DNA from: Plectonema cf. radiosum LEGE 06105
GTDB lineage: Bacteria > Cyanobacteriota > Cyanobacteriia > Cyanobacteriales > Nostocaceae
Direction: 5' to 3'
Assembly: GCF_015207665.1 (NCBI RefSeq)
Contig: NZ_JADEWL010000015.1
Coordinates: 27,061 to 91,060 of the forward strand
Length of the DNA: 64,000 nucleotides
Shown here: piece by piece, positions 34,467 to 43,371 of the stretch
Layout of the letters: each line of letters opens with the position of its first letter
How positions within the stretch are numbered: position 1 is the first letter of the stretch
Notes under the pieces: model-generated
What the model was told of the DNA's origin: nothing
Databases searched by the model: none
What the model saw: the letters and a program-made list of their open reading frames with translations, nothing else
Made by a program: the position numbers and the translations under genes

Positions 34467-36161
34467 TCATTTACGCTTAGCTGCTGATTTTTTCTGCTTC
34501 TCAGCTTTTTTAGCAGCTTTTTCTGCCTCAATGACAGCTAATCTTGCTTGTTCTTGTTCTTCAGCAATTTTATCTAAATAATAGTGATAATCTCCTAAAT
34601 AAACTCGGAATTCACCATCGCGAATTTCAACGATTTTATTAGCTACTTTGGAAATAAAATATCGGTCGTGAGAAACAACAATTACACTACCATCATAATT
34701 TTGTAAAGCTTCTTCAAGCATTTCTTTGGCTGGAATATCCAAGTGGTTTGTTGGCTCATCTAAAATAAGTAAATTCGCCTGACGTAATAACATTTTTGCT
34801 AATGCTAAACGTGCTTTTTCTCCACCACTCAAAGCAGCTACGTTTTTAAATACTGTATCACCGCTAAATAAAAATTGTCCCAATAAAGTGCGTACTTCTT
34901 CGTTTTTCCAGTCGGGAACTTCATCATGGATAGTTTCCATGACCGTTTTATTTAAATCCAAGGCTTCGGCTTGGTTTTGTTCAAAGTAATTAGGGATAAC
35001 GTTGTGTTCGCCTAATTGAACTTCACCTTCTGAGGGTTTTTCCATGCCCATCATTAAACGCAGTAATGTTGATTTACCCGCGCCATTCGGACCTAAAAAA
35101 GCAATCCTATCCCCTCTTTCAATTAATAAATTAGCTGATAAAAATAATATTTTGTCGTCATAAATATGAGTTAAATTTTTAATTTCCACTACTTCGCGTC
35201 CGCTGCGGGGTGCTGGGGGAAATTGAAATCTTAATGTTCTAACTCCAGCAATTGGTGCTTCAATTCTTTCGATTTTATCAAGTTGTTTTTCCCGGCTTTT
35301 CGCTTGGGTACTACGAGTAGCACTAGCCCGGAATTTCTCTACAAAGGCTTGTTGTTTATCTAATTCTTTTTGTTGACGTTCGTATGCACTTAATTGTGCT
35401 GTTTGACTTTCAGCTTTTTGCTGTAAATATAAAGAATAATTACCAAGATAAGTTGTAGAAACACCCCGTTCGGTTTCGACAATTTGATTACAAAGTCGAT
35501 CGAGAAATTCTCGGTCATGAGAAACTATTACCATTGGAGTATTCAAACCTTTGAGGTAAGTTTCCAACCATTCAATGGTTTCTAAATCTAAATGGTTTGT
35601 CGGCTCGTCTAACAGTAATAAATCGGGTTTTTGTAACAAAATTTTACCTAAACCCATCCGCATCTGCCAACCACCGCTAAAAGAACTTACCAGGCGATCG
35701 CCATCTTCTTGCTCGAATCCCATTTCTGGTAAAATCTTGCCGATGCGTGCTTCTAAACCGTAACCGTCTAAGGCTTCAAACTGCCTTTGCAATTTATCTA
35801 ATTTATCAATTAATTTATCAAGTTGATCAAGATCAGCGCTTTCCATATCTCGCTGTACCTGCGCCAAAGCTAATTGTACTGCGTTTGCTTCTTCAAATAC
35901 CGTCCAAAATTCTTCGCTGACGGTGCGAGTCGGATCTACTTCAAATTCTTGGTTGAGGTGAGCTATATGTAAACTGTTGGGACGGATAATTTCTCCCGAT
36001 GTCGGTTCCATTTCCCCAATAATGATTTTCAACTGGGTTGACTTCCCCGCACCATTCACACCAACTAAACCAATGCGATCGCCAACTTTTACTTCCCAGT
36101 TGACATCCTTGAGAACTTCGCCTGTAGGATAAGTTTTACTAATATGTTCTAGTCGTAGCAT
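34467..36161 (-). CDS. ABC-F family ATPase (ribosome-associated type)
   Basis: In 564 aa there are two ABC domains joined by a linker and no membrane segments. Domain 1 has Walker A GVNGAGKST and LLLLDEPTNHLDLETIEWLE; domain 2 has GPNGAGKST and LLILDEPTNHLDIPAKEMLE; each has an SGG signature (SFSGGWQMR, ALSGGEKAR). The interdomain stretch (AYERQQKELDKQQAFVEKFR) is the P-site tRNA-interaction motif of ABC-F proteins, and the Lys/Ala-rich C-terminus is coiled-coil-like as in Uup. Likely a translation factor. The ATG at 36161 with GGAG 8 bases upstream is chosen over a 24-codon longer frame. Confidence 0.92.
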   Translation of the reverse strand: MLRLEHISKTYPTGEVLKDVNWEVKVGDRIGLVGVNGAGKSTQLKIIIGEMEPTSGEIIRPNSLHIAHLNQEFEVDPTRTVSEEFWTVFEEANAVQLALAQVQRDMESADLDQLDKLIDKLDKLQRQFEALDGYGLEARIGKILPEMGFEQEDGDRLVSSFSGGWQMRMGLGKILLQKPDLLLLDEPTNHLDLETIEWLETYLKGLNTPMVIVSHDREFLDRLCNQIVETERGVSTTYLGNYSLYLQQKAESQTAQLSAYERQQKELDKQQAFVEKFRASATRSTQAKSREKQLDKIERIEAPIAGVRTLRFQFPPAPRSGREVVEIKNLTHIYDDKILFLSANLLIERGDRIAFLGPNGAGKSTLLRLMMGMEKPSEGEVQLGEHNVIPNYFEQNQAEALDLNKTVMETIHDEVPDWKNEEVRTLLGQFLFSGDTVFKNVAALSGGEKARLALAKMLLRQANLLILDEPTNHLDIPAKEMLEEALQNYDGSVIVVSHDRYFISKVANKIVEIRDGEFRVYLGDYHYYLDKIAEEQEQARLAVIEAEKAAKKAEKQKKSAAKRK

Positions 36162-36336
36162 CAAGAATCTCCAAGGTAAGGGATAGTTACAGCAAGGGAA
36201 CGCGCTGCTGTCCTTTGTGTCCAATCTTAACAAAATTTAACTACAAAGTTTGTGTTGGAATTATTCTAGTCCGAAGAAATTTTCGTGATATTTCGTCGAT
36301 AGTCGATAACAGACGCAGCACTGCTACATCTCTACA

Positions 36337-36510
36337 TTAAATATTGTTTTTATTTGATGAATGTTCCCAGGCTTTCGCTTGATTACTCAAAGATTCAGCC
36401 GTACCAGCTTGAACTACTTGAGCAACTTCTGTCGAAGAATGAGCTAAATCTGAAGGCTAGTTATGCAGTTCTTCGATGGAGTAAGTTGCTCTTTGACCGC
36501 TTTGAAGGTT
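36337..36510 (-). pseudogene. Decayed copy of the XRE regulator C-terminus
   Basis: Reading the minus strand in one frame gives an ATYSIEEL stretch, a TAG stop, then HSSTEVAQVVQAGTAESL and a normal TAA at 36337. It parallels the intact neighbour's AGYTLEEL and PLSEVAIIAQAAAARFAAATES. An in-frame stop (at about 36458-36460) and absence of the HTH part mark it as a degraded tandem duplicate. Confidence 0.6.
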
Positions 36511-36535
36511 AGTTAATTAACTAATATATCAAAAC

Positions 36536-36898
36536 TTAACTCGCTTTTGCCCGATCATTGATTGACTCAGTTGCAGCCGCAAATCGAGCAGCAGCAGCTT
36601 GAGCAATAATTGCGACTTCAGATAAAGGCATATTATTAATTTGCCTAATAATTAGATTTAAGTCGGAAACTTCGGGTATTGGCTTGCCTCCCAGACAACA
36701 CAGTAATTCTTCTAAAGTATAGCCAGCATGAGCAGCGATTTGAGCCAAATTTTCCGTGTCTGGAGTTTTGACTCCTTTCTCCCACATTTGAACGGCTGTT
36801 GCGGAAACTCCCAACTGCTTACCAAAAGCACGCTGGCTTAGGGAACCGCGAGCTAATTTTATTATTTCTATCAGTTTCTGTCTGCTTTCTATATTCAC
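36536..36898 (-). CDS. XRE-family helix-turn-helix protein
   Basis: In 120 aa, residues 5-65 form a Cro/C1-type HTH (RGSLSQRAFGKQLGVSATAV then QMWEKGVKTPDTENLAQIAA). The C-terminal half is Ala-rich and helical, perhaps for dimerisation. The start is GTG at 36898. It is probably a DNA-binding regulator; target unknown. It lies between the ABC-F gene and the tnpB element, beside a degraded copy of its own C-terminus, so the locus has had a duplication. Confidence 0.82.
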   Translation of the reverse strand: MNIESRQKLIEIIKLARGSLSQRAFGKQLGVSATAVQMWEKGVKTPDTENLAQIAAHAGYTLEELLCCLGGKPIPEVSDLNLIIRQINNMPLSEVAIIAQAAAARFAAATESINDRAKAS

Positions 36899-36981
36899 GT
36901 TTCAAGACTAGCTACTCAATTATATTAATTAAAAACTTTCGTTTTTTCGTTTCCATACTATAAGTTTAATTTTATGGTCAA

Positions 36982-38308
36982 CTACCCGACACTGAGCGGA
37001 GTACCGCTACAGTGGGGGCTTGTGTCTGAAGTCCACCGCAATTCTGAGAACCTTTGCAGGATTTCAGCTTTGGTTTCATCCCTCGACACATTAGGGGATG
37101 CTGACAAGCTCCCCGTACTAGTCCAGACTTGCCGAACTAGCAGCGTTCTTAATGCAATATTTCGCGCACCAACCAAATCCGCATGAAGTTCATGACCACA
37201 ACATTCGCAGCGGAATAATAGCCCTTTATTGGGTCTATTAGCATCCGATGTATGTCCACATTTAGGACAACTTTTCGATGTGTAATGAGCCGGAACTTTA
37301 GTTGCTAACGAACCATTTAGATTAGCCTTGTAGTCAATATAGCCATGCAATTCGGCAAATGACCATTTAGCTTTGTTTCTATTAGCTCTACGTCTTTTTT
37401 TGCTAGCCTTCTTGCCAGATTTGGTTCTAGTTCTATCCCGTATTCCGGTTAGGTTTTCTAGTCCAATTAGGCTCCACGGCTTTGCAATATCCTTACTGAT
37501 TTGGTGGTTCACATCAACGATAAACCGTCTTTCTCTTCCAGACAAAGCGATTAATCTTTGCTTTGCCGAACGAGTGCCTTTACGCTGAAGAGTTTGTCTA
37601 GCTTTATGATAGTGGTTAGCCTTGTGTCTAGGCAACTTCCCTGAGTAGAATTTAGATTTGTTCTTCAAATCTGTTTCCACGGCAAGATAGCGCATACCCA
37701 CATCAACACCAGAGACCCTGGTTATTTTCAGTGGGTCGAGTTCAGGTGTTTCCACTTCGACACTTACCATTAGATAGTAGGTTTTAGAGGAACGCTGATA
37801 GACAATTTTAGCCGCTCCAATACTGGCACCATTAGCAATCAAATCTAGATGCTTATTGTATCCATCGTATGAAACTACTATTCGACCTTGGAGCGTGATA
37901 ATACTTACTCTCCGCTCGGTCTTAAAAGAGTAGTCACGTTGATAGTTCAAGGTACAAGTTCGAGAAATATATTTAGGAGCTTTATCCAGCCCTTTGTATC
38001 GTCTTTTGGTGTAGCCTTTTGCGATGGCATCGTTAGATTGCTTTACCTTAGTCCAGAGGGTTTTGTAAGTGGAAGATACTTGTCGCCGGTACATTACAAG
38101 CCATTTGCGCTCCAAGCCCAAATCGAACTCGTAATTCATTGTAGACAGCCTTCTGCAACTTAGCACCGTTACTGGTTTTACCCGCATCAAAAGCGACTTG
38201 TGAAGTGTAATTCAAGGCATCACGATAGGCTAAAGCAGTCTGAGACACCAGAGCTTTTTGCTCGGCGTTTAGGTTTAGTTTCAGCTTGGCGGTGATTACT
38301 TGAGACAT
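36982..38308 (-). pseudogene. tnpB: RNA-guided nuclease TnpB (IS605 OrfB), single frameshift
   Basis: The N-terminal part (MSQVITAKLKLNLNAEQKAL to GAQMACNVP) reads in one frame, and the rest (RQVSSTYKTLWTKVKQSNDA onward) in another. The switch is near 38088, where CCGGCGACAA has one G too many for NVP-RQVSS. The remainder is intact: RuvC-like Asp in SGVDVGMRYLAV, Glu in LIGLENLTGI, CPKCG...CECCG zinc ribbon, and the last Asp in HADLVGARNIALR. The C-terminus (PHCSGTPLSVG) is encoded by the element's 3' hairpin. Unless a sequencing error or programmed shift explains it, the gene is dead through one recent event. Confidence 0.85.
36990..37014 (-). ncRNA. 3' hairpin of tnpB, probable omega-RNA/right-end structure
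   Basis: On the minus strand CACTGTAGCGG, a short loop and CCGCTCAGTG form an imperfect hairpin overlapping the tnpB stop codon. In TnpB systems the guide RNA scaffold overlaps this 3' end and the guide follows the right end; here the guide would start just past about 36980. Confidence 0.45.
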
Positions 38309-38349
38309 TATCTTCACGAACTGTGATATTATTATATCTCGTGAAGATA
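38309..38349 (-). promoter_or_regulatory. Palindrome abutting the tnpB start codon
   Basis: TATCTTCACGA (38309-38319) and TCGTGAAGATA (38339-38349) are perfect inverted repeats, with a TATAAT-like box between them on the minus strand. In read-through transcripts the hairpin would cover the region before the ATG; a transcript starting inside it would lack the 5' arm. Confidence 0.5.
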
Positions 38350-38384
38350 AAGATACTTGGGATAGAACAAGGAATTTGTTCGCT

Positions 38385-38512
38385 CATCGACCACCCCTCC
38401 CCGGACGATATAATGATTGTCGGTTTTGGTCAGGGGTGGATCTATAAGCTCACTCGCATTACGAACGACGCTCACCGAAGCGGCTTTAGCGCGGGACTCC
38501 TCCTGTTTCAGT
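38385..38512. other. GC-rich orphan segment beside the tnpB element
   Basis: CCACCCCT (38391-38398) and AGGGGTGG (38432-38439) are inverted, followed by a GC-rich stretch (GCTCACTCGCATTACGAACG onward) unlike the AT-rich surroundings. It may be leftover end sequence from an IS; no coding frame is supported. Confidence 0.35.
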
Positions 38513-38574
38513 TGAAATTAAGAAACTACTTATTTATTGGTTATTTCTGCAAATAATAATATTTCAGGGGCATC

Positions 38575-39054
38575 ATGTTCAACAAGAGAGTTAAAAAAAA
38601 ATTATATCGTCCAAAAGGCAAAAATTTAATCACATCGAATAAAATTGAACCAGAGTTCTGGAGCGTTTCGTCAAAAGAGGTGAAAGTTGTTCTCAAAGCT
38701 GCTGGTTGTAAGGTAAAAGCAATTAAGAAAATTCGTTTACTCAAATATCAGGTTTGTATTTCTTATTGGAACCATGAAGGTGGTGTTTGCAGCGGATTTT
38801 TTAGCTATCGGCTTTTCCCAACTTGGCAAAAGGAAGTAGAGTTATTAATTGAAGATTGCTCGGACTTCAAGAGCTGGCAACTATTAAATCACCTCATGAA
38901 ACGGGAATTTATTTATTTTTACTATCAGACTGAGATGGAAGATGCACTACATAACGCATTGCAAAACCGCTTGTGTGTATTAAAAGCTATGGCACGACAA
39001 GCGGTTTCTAATGATTTAGCAATGGCTATTGAGTGGGAATATTTTCATGTTTAA
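38575..39054 (+). CDS. Hypothetical protein (159 aa)
   Basis: A soluble basic N-terminus (MFNKRVKKKLYRPKGKNLIT) is followed by a mixed region with aromatic residues (KYQVCISYWNHEGGVCSGFF) and a helical C-terminus (ALHNALQNRLCVLKAMARQA). There is no membrane segment, signal peptide or known catalytic motif. AGGGG lies about 7 bases before the ATG, supporting expression. It sits between the tnpB element and the ribosomal cluster, convergent with prfA, so it may be an acquired or lineage-specific gene. I do not recognise the family. Confidence 0.65.
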   Translation: MFNKRVKKKLYRPKGKNLITSNKIEPEFWSVSSKEVKVVLKAAGCKVKAIKKIRLLKYQVCISYWNHEGGVCSGFFSYRLFPTWQKEVELLIEDCSDFKSWQLLNHLMKREFIYFYYQTEMEDALHNALQNRLCVLKAMARQAVSNDLAMAIEWEYFHV

Positions 39055-39101
39055 TTTTTGTATACAAAACTAACTAAATTTCCTAATCTGTGCTAAGGGG
39101 A

Positions 39102-40199
39102 TTAATTAGTAACTGAAGCAGCAAGTTGGGCTAAACGCTCTTGCTGGTCTTGAGATATACAAGCTTGCATGATTGGGTCTAAATCGCCTTCTAAGACTGG
39201 GTTGAGTGAATAGTTTTCACCAAGACGGTGGTCAGTAGCGCGGTTGTCTTTATAGTTGTAAGTACGAATTTTCTCAGAACGCGAACCAGTACCAACTTGC
39301 GAACGACGCAAATCTGTGACTGCTTCTTGTTGTTCGCGCAATTTTATTTCATACAATTTAGCACGAAGAATCTGTAATGCCCGTTCTTTGTTTTTCAACT
39401 GGCTACGTTCTTCGGTACAGAAAATTCTAATACCCGTAGGTTTATGATAAAGGTCTGCGGCAGTCTCAACTTTGTTGACATTTTGTCCGCCAGCACCTCC
39501 GGAACGAGCTGTAGACATTTCAATGTCTTTGGGATCGATATGAACTTCTACTTCATTCACTTCTGGCATGACTGCGACAGTAGCAGTAGAAGTATGAACT
39601 CGTCCTCCAGCCTCTGTCACTGGTACTCGCTGTACACGATGCACTCCAGCTTCAAATTTGAGCTTACTATAAACGCGATCGCCTTTAATTTCCAGAACCG
39701 CTTCTTTAAAGCCGCCCATTTCCGCTAAAGACTCGCTGATCAGCTTGACATTCCAGCCTTGAGTCTCTGCATAGCGAGAATACATACGCACCAAATCACC
39801 AGCCCAGATGCTTGCTTCATCACCGCCCGTACCGGCACGAATTTCCAACATGATATTTTTTTCATCATTGGGATCGCGGGGTAAAAGTAGTACCTTTAAA
39901 CGAGTTTCAAGTTCTTCTATTTTCCGATCGAGTTCTTTAACTTCCAAAGCTGCCATTTCATGCAACTCTGAGTCTCCTTGAGATTCTTTGGCAATTTCAC
40001 GCGCCCCAATTAATTCTTCTTGGGCAGTTTTCCAAGTTTCATAGGTATTAACTACCTCTTCTAACCCAGAACGCGCTTTTGCTACTTCCTGATATTCATC
40101 TGGATTTGAAGCGATATCGGGATCAGCTAAGCGACGAGTTAGTTCATTAAAAGTTTGTTCGACGGATTTTAGTTTCTCCAGCAAATATTGTTCAGCCAT
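39102..40199 (-). CDS. prfA: Peptide chain release factor 1
   Basis: In 365 aa the GGQ motif ([20 protein letters not shown]) triggers peptidyl-tRNA hydrolysis at UAA and UAG. The codon-recognition tripeptide PVT ([14 protein letters not shown] region) is of the PxT type, which marks RF1 rather than RF2. The N-terminus is coiled coil. ATG at 40199. It ends the ribosomal cluster, but a strong terminator between rpmE and prfA suggests that prfA has its own promoter or depends on read-through. Confidence 0.96.
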   Translation of the reverse strand: MAEQYLLEKLKSVEQTFNELTRRLADPDIASNPDEYQEVAKARSGLEEVVNTYETWKTAQEELIGAREIAKESQGDSELHEMAALEVKELDRKIEELETRLKVLLLPRDPNDEKNIMLEIRAGTGGDEASIWAGDLVRMYSRYAETQGWNVKLISESLAEMGGFKEAVLEIKGDRVYSKLKFEAGVHRVQRVPVTEAGGRVHTSTATVAVMPEVNEVEVHIDPKDIEMSTARSGGAGGQNVNKVETAADLYHKPTGIRIFCTEERSQLKNKERALQILRAKLYEIKLREQQEAVTDLRRSQVGTGSRSEKIRTYNYKDNRATDHRLGENYSLNPVLEGDLDPIMQACISQDQQERLAQLAASVTN

Positions 40200-40244
40200 G
40201 ATGGTGCAACGCTCCTTAAAAAAATAGTTATCCAGGCTTATACT

Positions 40245-40272
40245 AAAAAACCGACTCAGTTAAGCTGAGTCG
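40245..40272 (-). terminator. Rho-independent terminator after rpmE
   Basis: CGACTCAG (40252-40259), a 5-base loop and CTGAGTCG (40265-40272) form a perfect stem; on the minus strand GGTTTTTTAGT follows. It lies between the rpmE stop and the prfA start. Confidence 0.85.
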
Positions 40273-40296
40273 TTGATTGCAGCATTTGCCTGGTTG

Positions 40297-40545
40297 CTAT
40301 TTTTTGTCGTCGTCGCTTTTGTCTTTCTTATTTTGACTGTCATACATACCGTATTTACGCAGGAAGCGTTCTACGCGACCTTCGGTATCAATAATCTTCT
40401 GAGTACCTGTATAGAAAGGGTGATTTCCAGACCAAACATCGACGTGTAATTCGGGTTTAGTAGAACCAACGGTCATTACAACCTGACCGTTACAGTAAAC
40501 TTTGGCTTCTGGATACCACTCTGGATGAATCTCTGGTTTTGCCAT
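40297..40545 (-). CDS. rpmE: 50S ribosomal protein L31
   Basis: The 82-aa protein begins MAKPEIHPEWYPEAKVYCNG and includes the L31 core HVDVWSGNHPFYTGTQK and EGRVERFLRKYGM, plus a charged Lys/Asp tail. It has one Cys only, so it is the zinc-free (C-minus) form. ATG at 40545. It is separated from rpsI by about 550 bp of foreign-looking sequence. Confidence 0.94.
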   Translation of the reverse strand: MAKPEIHPEWYPEAKVYCNGQVVMTVGSTKPELHVDVWSGNHPFYTGTQKIIDTEGRVERFLRKYGMYDSQNKKDKSDDDKK

Positions 40546-40680
40546 TTTCTTCTTCGTGGTGAATCGTGGTGAATGTATAACAATTATGACGTAACTTACT
40601 CCAACTTTTCAACATAAACGCAAGCAGTTAACAGTTTCCCATCATAAGCATTGATAACTGTATGAGGTTAGCTTGACACT

Positions 40681-41032
40681 CTGCCCTTTAAAAAGAGGCA
40701 GATTCTTTAAGACTTGCTTAAAAGGGATAGTCAAATATCCCCCTAGACGCTCAAAACAACTATCAAAATTGATGTTGCAATTGCGCTTACTTGTATCAAT
40801 ACTATGCGATCCTACGTCCATCACTTCTGCCAGTTCGGTACGCTCAACATCCTGCCATTACTTGCTCCAGAAGGTCGTTATGCATCTTGCATCCGGTTCT
40901 TCGTTGCGGGGATTTCACCGTACTAGGAATGCTTCTTTACGTAGATGGTTGTTCCTACTTGCTACTAATATTTTACCACAGCAGATAAATCTGCTTGAGT
41001 CAGTTTTCCACCCTGCTTTAAAAAGACAGGGC
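40681..41032. mobile_element. Probable transposon-derived fragment between rpmE and rpsI
   Basis: The ends carry similar small hairpins, CTGCCCTTTAAAAAGAGGCA and CCCTGCTTTAAAAAGACAGG. On the minus strand one frame reads WQDVERTELAEVMDVGSHSI and SKRNCNINFDSCFERLGGYL, interrupted upstream by stops. Composition differs from the ribosomal genes on either side. It may be the tail of an IS200/IS605-type tnpB or a related palindrome-ended element; the identity is inferred, not matched. Confidence 0.4.
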
Positions 41033-41099
41033 TACCAACTTCCCAGATGTTTTACGTGTCACGCTGCGCTAACATTGTTAACTGGTAACTGTTAACTGT

Positions 41100-41516
41100 T
41101 TAACGTTTGGAGTACTGAGGTGCTTTACGAGCTTTATGTAAACCGTATTTTTTACGTTCTTTGGCTCTGGGATCGCGGGTAAGGTAGCCTTCAGTTTTCA
41201 AGGGTGAGCGATTATCTGGGTCGAGTTGACACAAAGCCCGAGCAACTCCCAAACGAACTGCATCAGACTGTCCTGTCAAACCACCGCCATTTGCTTTGAC
41301 TAAAATGTCGTATTCGTTTTCTAATCCCAAGGTTTCTAGAGGCGCTTTAATTCCTCCAAGATAGTTGGGGTTAAATTGGAAATACAAATCACCTTCTTTA
41401 CCGTTAACGGTTAATTTTCCGTTACCTGGAACAAGACGTACTCTTGCTACTGAGGATTTACGGCGACCAGTACCCCAGTAAACGGCACGACCGCTGTTAG
41501 TATCTGTTGCTTGCAT
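41100..41516 (-). CDS. rpsI: 30S ribosomal protein S9
   Basis: The 138-aa protein has [40 protein letters not shown] and the basic tail [17 protein letters not shown] that reaches the P-site tRNA. The ATG at 41516 shares its last base with the end of rplM, so the two are translationally coupled. Downstream on the transcript comes a 550-bp non-coding stretch before rpmE. Confidence 0.97.
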   Translation of the reverse strand: MQATDTNSGRAVYWGTGRRKSSVARVRLVPGNGKLTVNGKEGDLYFQFNPNYLGGIKAPLETLGLENEYDILVKANGGGLTGQSDAVRLGVARALCQLDPDNRSPLKTEGYLTRDPRAKERKKYGLHKARKAPQYSKR

Positions 41517-41971
41517 TAATTTTGTTCTCCTGGAATTGTGTTAATTTTGAGTTCTTTGGGTTGCTGCGCTGCATGAGGATGAGCAGGTCCGGCATACACT
41601 TTTAGCTTTGTAAATAACTGTCGTCCCAAGCTATTTTTAGGCAGCATACCTTTAACAGCTTTTTCGATGATCCGTTCTGGTAAACGTGCTTGTAGATGTT
41701 CAAAGGTTTCTGTCTTCATTCCACCAGGACGACCGGAATGGCGACGATAAAGCTTTTGGGAGCTTTTCTTCCCAGTTACTACAATTTTTTCAGCATTGAC
41801 GACAATTACAAAATCCCCCGCATCCATATAAGGAGTGAAGTGAGGTTTATTTTTGCCGCGTAAAATCATGGCGATTTCAGTGGCTAAACGACCGAGACGT
41901 TGGTCGGCGGCATCTACTATATACCAATCACGCTGGACGGTTTCTTGGGTGGGAAGGTATGTTTTGTTCAT
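41516..41971 (-). CDS. rplM: 50S ribosomal protein L13
   Basis: The 151-aa protein has the L13 motifs [38 protein letters not shown] and [20 protein letters not shown]. Length is normal. It follows truA by about 50 bp and overlaps rpsI by 1 bp, the usual L13-S9 pair. ATG at 41971. Confidence 0.97.
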   Translation of the reverse strand: MNKTYLPTQETVQRDWYIVDAADQRLGRLATEIAMILRGKNKPHFTPYMDAGDFVIVVNAEKIVVTGKKSSQKLYRRHSGRPGGMKTETFEHLQARLPERIIEKAVKGMLPKNSLGRQLFTKLKVYAGPAHPHAAQQPKELKINTIPGEQN

Positions 41972-42025
41972 TACTTTGCAATTTTTTTGATTGTTAATTT
42001 TTGTTTTTCATTTATATATACATTC

Positions 42026-42901
42026 TTAGGCAGTGATTTCACCTAGAATACAATCGGAAATTTTATTTACAGAATTATCTGACAAATTAAATTTGGGCAA
42101 GGTATCGTACCAAATTTTAGCAGGGAAAGGAAATTCCCGATAGCCGACGCGCAGTAAACATAATCCTTGGGGAGGTGCAGCATATCTTACTTCGTTGCGG
42201 CGCTCTTGTTTCCAGATATTAGTAAAATTTAAAACGCTTCGCTGGCCAGAACCGACTTGAACCAACATTCCTACCAGTAAACGAACCATGCCATACAAAA
42301 ATCCATCTGCTTGAATTTCAATATGTACTAATGCCCCATCACGATAACATTCTACGGCTTGTACATCTACCCATGAATGCTTACGCTCGGAATTAGCACG
42401 GTGAAAGGCTGCTAAGTGATGTTTTCCAATCAACGGTTGGAGTGCTGCTCTAATTAATGATTCATCCAAGGAAGCATGATAATAATGCCAACTGAAGGGT
42501 TTGACAAACAAATTGGGTAGCTTTTCATTGTATATCGTATAACGATACCGTCGATACGCTGCACTAAAACGAGCGTGCCAATTGTCGCTAACACCTGCTG
42601 AAGCCCTAATTAATATATCTTGAGGTAAGTAACTATTTAAAATAGATGACCACTTTGATGGTGGAATCTTACTGGCGATATTGAAATGAGCTACTTGAGC
42701 GGCTGCGTGAACTCCACTATCGGTTCTCCCGGCACCATATAAGGTTACATCATCACCGACTACAGTAGATATTGCTTTTTCAATTTCTTCCTGGATGCTA
42801 CAGTATTTGGGTTGCTTTTGCCAGCCATGAAAATGAGTGCCTTGATATTGGATTACCAAGGCAATCCTCTGAGTTTTTACTGGCTGGGAGCTTTCTAACA
42901 T
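42026..42901 (-). CDS. truA: tRNA pseudouridine synthase A
   Basis: The 291-aa enzyme makes pseudouridine at positions 38-40 of the tRNA anticodon arm. It begins with the RNA-binding QYQGTHFHGWQKQ segment; the catalytic Asp is in LYGAGRTDSGVHAAAQVAHF, and FLYGMVRLLVGMLVQVGSGQ is conserved. The last 25 residues (PKFNLSDNSVNKISDCILGE) are a variable extension. ATG at 42901. It sits between rplQ and rplM, its standard place in cyanobacterial ribosomal clusters. Confidence 0.95.
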   Translation of the reverse strand: MLESSQPVKTQRIALVIQYQGTHFHGWQKQPKYCSIQEEIEKAISTVVGDDVTLYGAGRTDSGVHAAAQVAHFNIASKIPPSKWSSILNSYLPQDILIRASAGVSDNWHARFSAAYRRYRYTIYNEKLPNLFVKPFSWHYYHASLDESLIRAALQPLIGKHHLAAFHRANSERKHSWVDVQAVECYRDGALVHIEIQADGFLYGMVRLLVGMLVQVGSGQRSVLNFTNIWKQERRNEVRYAAPPQGLCLLRVGYREFPFPAKIWYDTLPKFNLSDNSVNKISDCILGEITA

Positions 42902-42950
42902 ACAATCAAGATTTTGGATGCTTTTTTGCCTAAATTACATCCTTGACTAA

Positions 42951-43301
42951 TTAAACTAATTCGATAATTGCCATTTGGGCGTTATCGCCGCGACGAGGTA
43001 CTGTATGCAATATACGGGTGTAACCTCCTTTGCGATCGCCATATCTAGTGGGGACTTGTTCAAATAAAGCATGAACCAAATCTTTGTCGTAAAGATAGCC
43101 AATGGCTTGACGACGAGCGCTCAAAGAACCATCTTTAGCTAAGGTGATCATTTTATCAACTTCTGATCGTACCACTTTAGCTCTGGTGATAGTGGTAGTT
43201 ATTCGCCCATGACGAATTAGTTCGGTGGAAAGCGCTCGCAATAAAGCACGGCGCTGATCGGCTGCTTTGCCGAGTTTTTTGAGTTTAGAACAGTGACGCA
43301 T
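42951..43301 (-). CDS. rplQ: 50S ribosomal protein L17
   Basis: The 116-aa protein begins [20 protein letters not shown] and contains [20 protein letters not shown] and [21 protein letters not shown]-terminus and length match bacterial L17. It lies 70 bp behind rpoA and 50 bp before truA. ATG at 43301. Confidence 0.97.
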   Translation of the reverse strand: MRHCSKLKKLGKAADQRRALLRALSTELIRHGRITTTITRAKVVRSEVDKMITLAKDGSLSARRQAIGYLYDKDLVHALFEQVPTRYGDRKGGYTRILHTVPRRGDNAQMAIIELV

Positions 43302-43371
43302 AGCGCAATTGTGAAGTTATTTGGGATCAATTGAATGAATCTAATTAATTATCTAATTAATTAAAGCTTAG

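Larger units (their letters stand above)
36975..38352 (-). mobile_element. IS200/IS605-superfamily element carrying only tnpB (IS1341-like), inactive
   Basis: The unit comprises a frameshifted tnpB (36982-38308), a 3' subterminal hairpin CACTG/CAGTG (36990-37014) overlapping its last codons, where an omega-type guide RNA would end, and an 11-bp perfect inverted repeat just upstream of the ATG. No tnpA is present. Exact ends cannot be fixed from one copy. Confidence 0.7.

Noticed and set aside
36974..38352. Complete IS605 with TnpA and TnpB
   Set aside because: No Y1 transposase frame lies on either side; only tnpB is present.
39102..40199. prfB (RF2) with programmed frameshift
   Set aside because: The recognition tripeptide is PVT and there is no internal stop or shift, so this is RF1.
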